Origin: CAIOZW01 sp049317725
GTDB taxonomy: Bacteria > Acidobacteriota > Blastocatellia > RBC074
Reading direction: 5' to 3'
NCBI GenBank assembly: GCA_049317725.1
Contig: JBMOHS010000123.1
Location: forward strand, 1-12,111
DNA: 12,111 nucleotides
Position numbers and translations under genes: made by a program. Positions 1 through 6,694 of the stretch are shown one piece after another. How positions within the stretch are numbered: the first letter of the stretch is position 1; each line of letters begins with the position of its first letter. Under the pieces are notes generated by a model. That model saw only the letters and a list, made by a program, of their open reading frames with translations. It did not search any database and had not been told where the DNA came from.

Positions 1-129
1 GAGGCCAGTCGCATGGGCTTTCGTCGAGTCGTCCTTCCGCTCACCAATCTCAGCGGGCTGGCCTTGGACAGCCAACTCGAGGTCTTCGGGGTCCGCTCCG
101 TCTCCGATGCGCTCGACGTCCTCTTCTGA
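1..129 (+). CDS. radA: DNA repair protein RadA, C-terminal fragment
   Basis: Frame 1 is open from the window edge to a TGA at 127-129 and gives the last 42 residues of a protein. The fragment contains EASRMGFRRVVLP, then LEVFGVRSVSDAL and ends in DVLF. This matches the usual end of RadA/Sms: an 'EA..lGF.r...P' strand, a 'LEV.GV.t..eAL' segment and a final hydrophobic LF. In RadA this is the end of the Lon-protease-like C-terminal domain. RadA is a RecA-related ATPase that helps branch migration in recombinational repair. The zinc finger and ATPase core lie outside the window, so the call rests on a short but characteristic tail. No GC-rich terminator hairpin is visible just after the stop. 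Confidence 0.78.
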   Translation, partial: EASRMGFRRVVLPLTNLSGLALDSQLEVFGVRSVSDALDVLF

Positions 130-168
130 TCGTCTTCCTTCCTCATGCTTCTTCTCGAAATGTCCCTG

Positions 169-189
169 AATTATTAATTTTTATTATTT
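169..189. promoter_or_regulatory. 21-base A/T-only block upstream of promoter
   Basis: Bases 169-189 contain only A and T in an otherwise GC-rich region. The block ends about 21 bases before the TTGACA at 211. A block here could act as an UP-like element or a nucleoid-protein site. The base composition is seen directly; the role is inferred. Confidence 0.4.
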
Positions 190-210
190 CGACGATGAAG
201 TTCTCTTTTG

Positions 211-240
211 TTGACAACCTTCCGCCACTTATCGCATTAT
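211..240 (+). promoter_or_regulatory. Sigma70-type promoter for the haloperoxidase gene
   Basis: A perfect TTGACA (211-216) is followed, after 18 bases, by CATTAT (235-240), which matches TATAAT at four of six positions. The A/T-only block at 169-189 lies just upstream. Transcription would start near 247, about 315 bases before the first start codon of the haloperoxidase. It is the best -35 box seen in the window. Confidence 0.55.
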
Positions 241-246
241 TTTGAA

Positions 247-561
247 ATATTTTAAGGGCCTGGCCGTCCTTCTCACCACGCGTCAGCCCAAAGGCCCCCG
301 GGATGTGCCCGGGCGGACCTGGACCGTTGAGGTGAAACAGGGTTTCACCCTTCGAGCTTGTCCCACTACAAGCCAACAAATGAAAAATGACCGAAACCCC
401 GCATGAGGAGGGTGCTCGGTAAGGTGTATCTGCTTGGGGCAACACAGGGGGGGGAACGAATGGCTGAACCGATCCTGCCGCTCCGGATCCAGAGTACCAC
501 CTGGAGGTTTGTCCCTGATCGAGAGGACCGTGAGTAACCACGCACAAGGATTAAAACCCGC
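247..561 (+). other. Long hairpin-rich 5' leader, no recognised RNA family
   Basis: This gap holds no convincing gene. It has several short inverted repeats. CCCGGG (297-302) faces CCCGGG (308-313) across a 5-base loop. GGTGAAAC (331-338) faces GTTTCACC (342-349) across a 3-base loop. AAGG (254-257) faces CCTT (268-271), and ACCT (317-320) faces AGGT (329-332). There is a run of eight G at 447-454. Two tiny + strand ORFs (380-406 and 403-537) overlap as ATGA but lack a Shine-Dalgarno. An AAGGA at 546-550 precedes the ATG at 562 by 11 bases. If the promoter at 211 is used, this is a 5' untranslated region of about 315 bases. It could be a regulatory leader or contain a small RNA. I do not recognise a known riboswitch. 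Confidence 0.4.
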
Positions 562-2472
562 ATGAATTGGAATCACCACACAAAGAACACACAGCAAGGA
601 ATCGAACAACAAACAGAAATCAAGATGACAGAAGAGGAGATTACCAAGGAGATAGAAGAAATGGCAAATGGGATCGACGCTCTTCCCGGGAAGGGGAGGC
701 GCCGATTTCTTGCGCAGATCAGCGCTGTCGCCGGCGGAACAGTTCTGATGTCTGAAGGTGGAGGGACTGGCACCGCAGCGGCGGCGTCCCCGGCAACAAC
801 TGGACTTCCCCAGTTGGGCCGAGATCCGTCGTCAATGGGCGGGCCGGATCGAGCCGACCGGGCATTTGGTGTTCGATCGCGGACCGCAACCCTGCAGCGT
901 GCCCAGCCCCTGGAGAATCAGATCACCAATGGGGATGAGCCACGCTATCAGAATCGCATCGCCAACTTTTCCAAAGGCCTGCCGCACAACCGGATTGGTG
1001 AGGTCGATCCAGCCGCTTATGAACAGCTCCTGCGAGCTTTGCGCACGGGGGAGATGCAGGATTTTGAGCAGATCCCCATGGGGGGAGATGCCCTGCTCAA
1101 GAACCCACAGGCGGGCTTGACCTATGAGTTGGCTGGAAGGGACCCGGCCAACGTCTTTATGCCACCAGCGCCCGCCTTCGACAGCGCTGAAATCGTTGCC
1201 GAGATTGTCGAGAACTACTGGATGGCACTGACTCGCGATGTGCCATTTGCCGACTACGATTCCCACTCCCTCACCCAGACAGCTGCCCAGGATCTCTCCA
1301 AGATGGCTCAATTCCGAGGGCCACGTCAAACTCTACAGGTGCTGCGTGGGCAGGTGGAAGGATTGGGGGCAGGAGTTTCTGGGACAGGTACGCCTGATCC
1401 CCACAACCAGTTTGCCTGGCAGACGTTCGCCCCATTTTCCAGTACTCCGAGTCGGCAGGGTTCGGACGCTCCTGTGACGACTCAAGTGCTCTTCCGCGGA
1501 TTGACACCCGGGGACCTGACAGGGCCCTACATCTCTCAGTTTTTATGGCAGGACATTCCGTATGGTCCACAAGTGATCAATCAGCGGATCTTGTCGCCGG
1601 TTCAAGGCGATGATTATCTCTTTCGGTATGAGGATTGGCTCTTCGCGCAGAATTCACGGGGTCATATCAACCTCCCCAATCGTTACATGGGCATTCGTCG
1701 ATTGCTTCGGAATGGGCGGGACTTGGCGGAGTGGGTACACCGGGATGTGCTCTTTCAAGCCTACTTCAATGCGGCATTGATTCTGCTGGGGATGGAAGCG
1801 CCTGTTGATCAGAACAACCCCTACAGGGAATCACGGACGCAGTGCAGCTTTGGGACGTTTGGGGCTCCACACATTCAGAGTATGGTCTGTGCCGTGGCGA
1901 CCCTTGCGTTGCGTTCGGTCTGGCATCAAAAGTGGTTCGTTCACCGGCGTCTTCGACCGGAGGCCTTTGCCGGGAGGATCCATACCCATTTTACGAGGCA
2001 AGCCGTCTATCCCATCCACTTCCAGATTACGAACTCTTCGGTACTCCCCGAGCTTGCCCGACGATTCGGGAGTTTCCTCCTGCCGCAGGCGTACCCGGAA
2101 GGGTGTCCAAGCCATCCGGCCTATGGCGGTGGCCATGCGACGGTGGCAGGTGCCTGCGTGACGATCCTCAAGGCGTGGTTTGAAGAGTCGTGGGTGCTGC
2201 CCAATCCGGTCGTGCCGACAGCGGATGGCAACCGCCTGGTCCCCTATCAAGGTCCTGCATTGACAGTGGGAGGAGAGCTCAACAAGCTGGCCTCGAATGT
2301 CGCCGTGGGACGAAATATCGCCGGGGTGCATTGGCGGGCAGACGCGACGGAGTCGTTGCGGCTCGGCGAGACGATCGCGATTGATTATCTGAGAGATCTC
2401 CGGGAAGGGGTTCACGAGCCCTTCAGAGGCTTCAACTTGACCAAGTTCGATGGGACTCGCATCGTGATCTGA
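562..2472 (+). CDS. Tat-exported vanadium-dependent haloperoxidase (bromoperoxidase type)
   Basis: This 636-residue protein is related to vanadate-dependent haloperoxidases of the PAP2/acid phosphatase fold. These use hydrogen peroxide to oxidise bromide or chloride to hypohalous acid. Vanadate-site residues are visible: K457 and R465 in KWFVHRRLRP (the K-x7-R spacing of algal bromoperoxidases), H518 in PSHPAY, H525 in GGGHA, and R584 and H590 in GRNIAGVHW. A histidine at the 518 position is typical of bromoperoxidases rather than fungal chloroperoxidases. The serine expected at residue 523 (S-G-H motif) is glycine. GRRRFLA near residues 46-52, followed by a weakly hydrophobic Ala-rich stretch, is a Tat signal, so the enzyme is probably periplasmic or secreted. 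The start is uncertain. ATG 562 has AAGGA 11 bases upstream. ATG 661 has a better AAGGAG at 646-651 with 9-base spacing, and would give 603 residues with a normal 12-residue n-region. Bases 562-660 are unusually A-rich, which favours 661. Confidence 0.9.
   Translation: MNWNHHTKNTQQGIEQQTEIKMTEEEITKEIEEMANGIDALPGKGRRRFLAQISAVAGGTVLMSEGGGTGTAAAASPATTGLPQLGRDPSSMGGPDRADRAFGVRSRTATLQRAQPLENQITNGDEPRYQNRIANFSKGLPHNRIGEVDPAAYEQLLRALRTGEMQDFEQIPMGGDALLKNPQAGLTYELAGRDPANVFMPPAPAFDSAEIVAEIVENYWMALTRDVPFADYDSHSLTQTAAQDLSKMAQFRGPRQTLQVLRGQVEGLGAGVSGTGTPDPHNQFAWQTFAPFSSTPSRQGSDAPVTTQVLFRGLTPGDLTGPYISQFLWQDIPYGPQVINQRILSPVQGDDYLFRYEDWLFAQNSRGHINLPNRYMGIRRLLRNGRDLAEWVHRDVLFQAYFNAALILLGMEAPVDQNNPYRESRTQCSFGTFGAPHIQSMVCAVATLALRSVWHQKWFVHRRLRPEAFAGRIHTHFTRQAVYPIHFQITNSSVLPELARRFGSFLLPQAYPEGCPSHPAYGGGHATVAGACVTILKAWFEESWVLPNPVVPTADGNRLVPYQGPALTVGGELNKLASNVAVGRNIAGVHWRADATESLRLGETIAIDYLRDLREGVHEPFRGFNLTKFDGTRIVI
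646..651 (+). promoter_or_regulatory. Shine-Dalgarno favouring the internal haloperoxidase start at 661
   Basis: AAGGAG at 646-651 lies 9 bases before an in-frame ATG at 661. It is a closer match at better spacing than the AAGGA before ATG 562. Starting at 661 would put the twin-arginine motif about 12 residues from the N-terminus, as is usual for Tat signals. Confidence 0.5.
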
Positions 2473-2521
2473 CTTGCGGATTGATTGGTGTGGGGATGGG
2501 GGAGGATCTTCTCCCCAGTGC

Positions 2522-2605
2522 GGCCCTGTCTTCCGGTTTACAATGTCGAGCGAGATGGGATACAACACCCATCGACAGACAGTGGCCGGAGGGCAGGGCC
2601 TTTTT
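2522..2605 (+). terminator. Long stem with inner hairpin and T-run after the haloperoxidase gene
   Basis: GGCCCTGTCTTCCGG (2522-2536) pairs along its whole length with CCGGAGGGCAGGGCC (2586-2600). The 15 pairs include two G-U, and TTTTT (2601-2605) follows at once. The 49 bases between the arms form a second element: TGTC (2544-2547) with GACA (2574-2577), and GATGGG (2554-2559) with CCCATC (2568-2573) around the loop ATACAACA. A smaller hairpin, GGGGAG (2499-2504) with CTCCCC (2511-2516), lies just before it. A GC-rich stem followed by a T-run fits factor-independent termination of the haloperoxidase transcript. The long branched loop is unusual for a simple terminator, so an attenuator or a stable small RNA is also possible. 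Confidence 0.55.
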
Positions 2606-2659
2606 ATGGCACTCGGCAGGAGAGGCCCGCCAAGTCCAAGTTGGAGTGGTCGCGGGAAT

Positions 2660-2665
2660 GGAGGA
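2660..2665 (+). promoter_or_regulatory. Shine-Dalgarno deciding the start of the serine hydrolase-NamZ gene
   Basis: GGAGGA at 2660-2665, a full match to the anti-Shine-Dalgarno core, lies 6 bases before ATG 2672. The next in-frame ATGs, at 2732 and 2735, have no purine-rich site at useful spacing. Confidence 0.6.
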
Positions 2666-2671
2666 CGTGTC

Positions 2672-5221
2672 ATGGTGTTGAGGGGGAGTGGAGGAGAGCC
2701 AGAGCAGGGGGAGCGAAGACCGGACCATTCCATGATGAGGTGGGCCTGGGTCATTCTCTTGGTGGCCAGTCTGGCAGTGCAAGGACAGGTCGGGTTTGGG
2801 CAGGCGGGAAGGGCCGTCCCATCCGGGCTCTCGCCGACGGCACCGTCGGAAGTGGGGATGTCGCCAGCCCATCTGGCCCGGATCGACACGATCGTCGAGG
2901 CGGAGATTGCTGCGGGGCAGCTGCCGGGGGCAGTGGTGCACGTCGCTCGGAGTGGGAAGCTGGTCTGGAGCCGTGCCTATGGCAACCGTGCCCTTGAGCC
3001 GGCACTGGAGCCAATGACGACCGAGACGCTCTTCGATCTCGCTTCACTGACCAAAGTGGTTGCCACCGCCACCTCGGTCATGGTCCTGGTCGACCGTGGG
3101 CTGGTCCGGCTAGGGGATCCGGTCGCGCGTTACGTGCCGGAGTTTGCGGCGAACGGCAAGCGAGCAATTACGGTCGAGCAGTTGTTGATCCATCGCAGTG
3201 GGCTGATTGCCGACAATGAGTTGCGGGACTACGAGGAGGGGCCGGCGAAGGCGATGGAGAACCTCTGGCGGCTCGCACCAATCGCCGCGGTCGGATCCCG
3301 ATTCATCTATTCAGATGTCAACTACATCGTCTTGGGAGAATTGGTGCGTCGGGTCAGCGGAAAGCCGCTCGACCAGTTTGCGGAGGAGGCGATCTTCGCT
3401 CCCTTGGGGATGTCGTCGACTGGCTTCAACCCCCTGCAGCGATTCGGGGCGGCGATTGGATCTCGGACAGCCCCGACCGAGAAGCGGGGTGGGGGAGCGC
3501 TCGTCCCGAGCACGGGGGAGCGGCAAGGAGAGGGAGAGGCACGATGGATGCGGGGTGAGGTGCACGACCCACGTGCTTGGTTGCTGGGCGGAGTGGCGGG
3601 ACACGCGGGGCTCTTTTCGACGGCGGGAGATCTCTCGATCTATTGTCAGATGATTCTCAACGGAGGCGTCTATCAGGGGCAGCGGGTGCTCAGCCCGCTG
3701 GCTGTGCGACGAATGGTCGAAGGGCGGCCGTCGGGGGGGAATGGAGCGGATGGCGTGGTCCGAGGGTTGGGCTGGGATCTCTTCACGGGGTACTCTGCCA
3801 ATCGGGGAGACCTCTTTCCCATCGGGAGTGTCGGCCATACAGGCTTTACCGGGACCTCGCTCTGGATCGACCCGACGAGTGAGACCTTCGTCGTCTTTCT
3901 GAGCAACCGGGTTCATCCTCGGCTCGATCCGGCGCAACCAGCCGATGTCACCTCCTTGCGTGGCCGGGTCGCCTCGGTCGTTGCGGCCTCGATCCTGGCC
4001 CCGCCGATGGCCCCTCTGTCCACGACGATTTCCGGGGAGGGGCTGGCAGTAGTGGGGGCGATCCCGGGAAGGGGCCGGGCGGGGGAGGACACACAAGTTC
4101 TCAACGGCATCGACGTCCTGGCGCGGGATGGATTCGCCGCCTTGCGGGGTCGCAAGGTCGGGCTGATCACCAACCATACCGGTCGAGACCGCGAGGGACG
4201 GACAACGATCGATCTGCTCTTCCAGGCACCCGAGGTCAAACTGGTGGCGCTCTTCTCTCCTGAACACGGCATTCGTGGCGCGCTCGATCAGGAGAAGATC
4301 GACAGCGGAGTGGATGAGAAGACGGGACTTCCCGTCTACAGCCTCTACGGGGAGACTCGGCGTCCGACGGCGCAGATGCTGCAGGGGATTGATACGCTGG
4401 TCTTCGATATCCAGGACATCGGAGCTCGATTTTACACCTACATCTCGACGATGGGGATGGCGATGGAGGAGGCGGCCAAGCGAAATGTGCGCTTCGTCGT
4501 GCTCGATCGGGTCAATCCGATCAATGGGGTCGACGTCGAGGGGCCACTGGCCGATCAGGACAAGCTCTCGTTCATCGCCTACCATTCGATTCCCGTGCGG
4601 CACGGGATGACGATTGGGGAGATGGCCCAACTCTTCAACAAGGAGCGGGGAATTGGGGTCGATCTGCAGGTGATCCGCATGGAGAACTGGCAGCGGGGGC
4701 AGTGGTTGGATTCGACCGGGCAATTCTGGGTCAATCCATCTCCGAATATGCGCAGCCTGACCGAGGCGACACTCTATCCAGGGGTCTGTCTCTTGGAGCC
4801 GACCAATGTCTCGGTGGGGCGCGGGACCGGGACCCCCTTTGAGGTGATCGGGGCTCCGTGGATGGAGGGGCGGCGATTGGCTGAGGCGCTCAATCGGGCA
4901 GGCCTGCCCGGAGTCCGGTTTGTTCCAGTCCGATACACCCCGACCGCCAGTGTGCATCAGGGCAACGAGTGTGGGGGAGTCAACCTGATCATCACCGATC
5001 GGGAGGTCTTTGAACCGGTTCTGGTGGGGCTCGAGATGGCGGCACAACTGCGCCGTCTCTATCCGGCAGCCTTCCAGGCAGACCGCTTTCTGCGGCTCTT
5101 GGTCAATCAACGCGTCTTCGACAGCTTGATGCAGGGAGCGGACGGGCGGGCGTTGAAGCAACTCTACCAAGAGGAGCTGGACGCTTTTCGTGCGATCCGA
5201 CGCAATTATCTGCTCTATTGA
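2672..5221 (+). CDS. Exported serine hydrolase (beta-lactamase fold) fused to NamZ-type exo-N-acetylmuramidase
   Basis: An 849-residue protein with two catalytic domains. The N-terminal half is a class C beta-lactamase-like serine hydrolase (PF00144). S125-LT-K128 supplies the SxxK nucleophile pair, Y213-S-D is the YxN-like motif, and HTGFTG (389-394) is the third motif. GEVHDP and GGVAGHAGLFSTAGD are typical of this subfamily. The C-terminal half (about 478-849) is DUF1343, now known as NamZ (GH171), which removes N-acetylmuramic acid from the ends of peptidoglycan chains. It has GLITNHTG, the conserved FSPEHG with E531, DIQDIGARFYTY, DRVNPI and a PNMRS segment. WVILLVASLAVQ (about residues 25-36) is a signal peptide core. 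ATG 2672 is chosen for its Shine-Dalgarno. ATG 2732 would give a more usual short n-region. In Bacillus subtilis the counterparts amiE and namZ are separate genes of one cluster. The start 32 bases downstream of a glycosyl hydrolase gene suggests a joint operon. Confidence 0.9.
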   Translation: MVLRGSGGEPEQGERRPDHSMMRWAWVILLVASLAVQGQVGFGQAGRAVPSGLSPTAPSEVGMSPAHLARIDTIVEAEIAAGQLPGAVVHVARSGKLVWSRAYGNRALEPALEPMTTETLFDLASLTKVVATATSVMVLVDRGLVRLGDPVARYVPEFAANGKRAITVEQLLIHRSGLIADNELRDYEEGPAKAMENLWRLAPIAAVGSRFIYSDVNYIVLGELVRRVSGKPLDQFAEEAIFAPLGMSSTGFNPLQRFGAAIGSRTAPTEKRGGGALVPSTGERQGEGEARWMRGEVHDPRAWLLGGVAGHAGLFSTAGDLSIYCQMILNGGVYQGQRVLSPLAVRRMVEGRPSGGNGADGVVRGLGWDLFTGYSANRGDLFPIGSVGHTGFTGTSLWIDPTSETFVVFLSNRVHPRLDPAQPADVTSLRGRVASVVAASILAPPMAPLSTTISGEGLAVVGAIPGRGRAGEDTQVLNGIDVLARDGFAALRGRKVGLITNHTGRDREGRTTIDLLFQAPEVKLVALFSPEHGIRGALDQEKIDSGVDEKTGLPVYSLYGETRRPTAQMLQGIDTLVFDIQDIGARFYTYISTMGMAMEEAAKRNVRFVVLDRVNPINGVDVEGPLADQDKLSFIAYHSIPVRHGMTIGEMAQLFNKERGIGVDLQVIRMENWQRGQWLDSTGQFWVNPSPNMRSLTEATLYPGVCLLEPTNVSVGRGTGTPFEVIGAPWMEGRRLAEALNRAGLPGVRFVPVRYTPTASVHQGNECGGVNLIITDREVFEPVLVGLEMAAQLRRLYPAAFQADRFLRLLVNQRVFDSLMQGADGRALKQLYQEELDAFRAIRRNYLLY

Positions 5222-5253
5222 TAGGGGGAGACGGGAGCCAAGGGGGGAGAGCG

Positions 5254-6642
5254 ATGAGACGTACCGGCGCAATCTTCCTGATATTGACGGGGCTGCTCGT
5301 GGCGGCTTGGTTTCCGCCGCAGGAGACGGTCGCCCCTGCGGCGGTGGTCGGGCCGGCGCGGTCATCGAACTTGGCGGCGGGGAGCCCTGGACCTCGCGGT
5401 GAAGGAGCATCCCGTCGGGCGGAGGTGCGGGCTCTCTGGGTGGTTCGGCATACCCTTGCCTCGCCGCAATCGATCGACCGCCTGATCAAGGAGGCCCTTG
5501 AGAATGGGTACACCGATCTGATCGTCCAGGTTCGCGGCCGGGGAGACGCTTACTATCGTTCGACCTACGAGCCACGGGCGGCACTGCTGGGAGGACAACC
5601 TCCCGACTTCGATCCCCTTGACCGAGTGATCAAGGCCGCTCATCCAGTGGGGCTGCGTGTGCACGCTTGGATCAACCTCTTTCTGGTGGCCGACCTGACA
5701 TCCCTTCCCTCTTCGTCTCGCCACTTGGTCCGTCGACATCCGGAATGGTTGATGGTGCCGCGGGGAATGGCTGAGGAGCAGCCCCAGCTCTCCCCCCAGT
5801 CTCCAAACTTTGCCGAACAATTGCTCGCCTTCAGTCGGCGGAACCGCGAAGACCTGGAAGGGCTCTTTGCCACGCCGGCCCATCCGGGTCTTCGGGAGTG
5901 GGTGGTGCGACTTGCCCTGGAGCTGGTTCGCCGCTACGAGGTGGATGGCCTGCATTTGGACTATGTGCGCTACCCGAACCCGACGTACGACTTCAGCCGG
6001 GCCTCACTCGACCAGTTTCGGGCAGAGATGGAGGCGCGTCTCCCCGAAGATGATCGGGAATTTCTCGAGTCGGAATCGTTGGTCGATCCGCTCTTCTATC
6101 CAGACAATTTTCCGGCGCAGTATGGATCGTTCCAACGCCGTCAAGTGGACCTGCTGGTCGAGCGATTGTCCAAGGAGGTCAAGCGGGTTCGGCCTGACCT
6201 GCTCCTCTCCGCGGCAGTCTTCGCCGATCCTCAGCAAGCCAGCCAGGATCGTTTTCAAGACTGGCCGAACTGGGCACGCCGTGGCTGGCTCGATGTGCTC
6301 TGTCCGATGGCCTACACTCCGGAGACGGAGCGGTTCCAATCTCTCCTGGAAGGCGTGCGCCAGGTCGCGGCTGGCCGCCAAGTCTGGATAGGGATCGGTG
6401 CCTACCGTCAGGGGGTCGAGCAGGCCAGGGAGAAGATCGCTGTGGCCCGTGCGGCGGGCGTTGAAGGCTTTGTCCTCTTCTCCTATGACAGCTCCGTCGC
6501 CGTCACCCCACATAACCCTTCCGGGGACTACCTCGAACAGCTGCGTCCCCTCCTGCTGCCGATCATTCCCGTTGCCAGAATTCCAGATCGTCCGCCTGCC
6601 CGCCCGGTCACGGCGGCCGGTTCAGCCGTCTTCTCCCGATAG
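5254..6642 (+). CDS. Family-10-like glycosyl hydrolase (GHL10, DigH/YngK-like), exported
   Basis: A 462-residue protein with a signal peptide (RRTGAIFLILTGLLVAAW) and a GHL10 (DUF187) TIM-barrel domain from about residue 55 to 440. Family features are EVRALWV at the first strand, YTDLIVQVRGRGDAYY, LRVHAWINLF, the conserved VDGLHLDYVRYP (230-241, with acidic D231 and D236), LCPMAYT, and GFVLFSYDS near the end. Escherichia coli DigH (YddW), of this family, cleaves peptidoglycan glycan strands lacking stem peptides. Other members are poorly characterised, so the substrate here is inferred. ATG 5254 is chosen because a GGGGAG sits 4 bases upstream (5244-5249) and the signal peptide starts directly. 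A TTG at 5218 would overlap the upstream gene but has no such site. Placement 32 bases after the serine hydrolase-NamZ gene supports co-transcription and a peptidoglycan role. Confidence 0.87.
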   Translation: MRRTGAIFLILTGLLVAAWFPPQETVAPAAVVGPARSSNLAAGSPGPRGEGASRRAEVRALWVVRHTLASPQSIDRLIKEALENGYTDLIVQVRGRGDAYYRSTYEPRAALLGGQPPDFDPLDRVIKAAHPVGLRVHAWINLFLVADLTSLPSSSRHLVRRHPEWLMVPRGMAEEQPQLSPQSPNFAEQLLAFSRRNREDLEGLFATPAHPGLREWVVRLALELVRRYEVDGLHLDYVRYPNPTYDFSRASLDQFRAEMEARLPEDDREFLESESLVDPLFYPDNFPAQYGSFQRRQVDLLVERLSKEVKRVRPDLLLSAAVFADPQQASQDRFQDWPNWARRGWLDVLCPMAYTPETERFQSLLEGVRQVAAGRQVWIGIGAYRQGVEQAREKIAVARAAGVEGFVLFSYDSSVAVTPHNPSGDYLEQLRPLLLPIIPVARIPDRPPARPVTAAGSAVFSR

Positions 6643-6643
6643 G

Positions 6644-6658
6644 CCCTGATCTCCAGGG
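6644..6658 (+). terminator. Weak hairpin after the GHL10 gene
   Basis: CCCTG (6644-6648) and CAGGG (6654-6658) form a 5-bp stem around ATCTC directly after the TAG stop. There is no T-run, so termination would be weak or Rho-dependent at most. It is the only hairpin between this gene and the next. Confidence 0.2.
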
Positions 6659-6660
6659 AT

Positions 6661-6688
6661 GCCGACTTTGGCCGACTTGGGGTAGAAT
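6661..6688 (+). promoter_or_regulatory. Candidate leaderless promoter with 10-bp tandem repeat
   Basis: TAGAAT (6683-6688) matches the -10 consensus at five of six positions and ends 6 bases before ATG 6695. Transcription would begin at or next to the start codon, giving a leaderless mRNA. No Shine-Dalgarno is present. There is no recognisable -35 box. Its place is taken by two copies of GCCGACTT (6661-6668 and 6671-6678), 10 bp apart. With flanking bases the 10-mers match at 9 of 10 positions. Direct repeats one helical turn apart suggest a site for an activator dimer bound in tandem. Confidence 0.45.
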
Positions 6689-6694
6689 GGCGAC

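Noticed and set aside
331..349. GGTGAAAC/GTTTCACC hairpin as a RadA terminator
   Set aside because: It lies about 200 bases after the RadA stop, beyond the promoter at 211, and has no T-run. It is better seen as part of the leader.
143..547. Minus-strand open frames in the leader region (134, 109 and 65 codons)
   Set aside because: They overlap each other in different frames, have no clear Shine-Dalgarno or family features, and cover the hairpin-rich leader.
2474..2671. Upstream TTG start of the serine hydrolase-NamZ frame
   Set aside because: It would make the terminator-like structure coding and put a long odd extension before the signal peptide. ATG 2672 has a strong Shine-Dalgarno.
1831..2889. 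352-codon open frame on the minus strand
   Set aside because: It is antisense to the haloperoxidase active-site region and the next gene start, runs through the rod-like terminator and has no recognisable motif.
3311..5410. Very long open frame (699 codons) on the minus strand
   Set aside because: It lies antisense to the serine hydrolase-NamZ gene, whose motifs are intact. The translated product is low-complexity and rich in Arg, Pro and His, as expected of an antisense shadow in GC-rich DNA.
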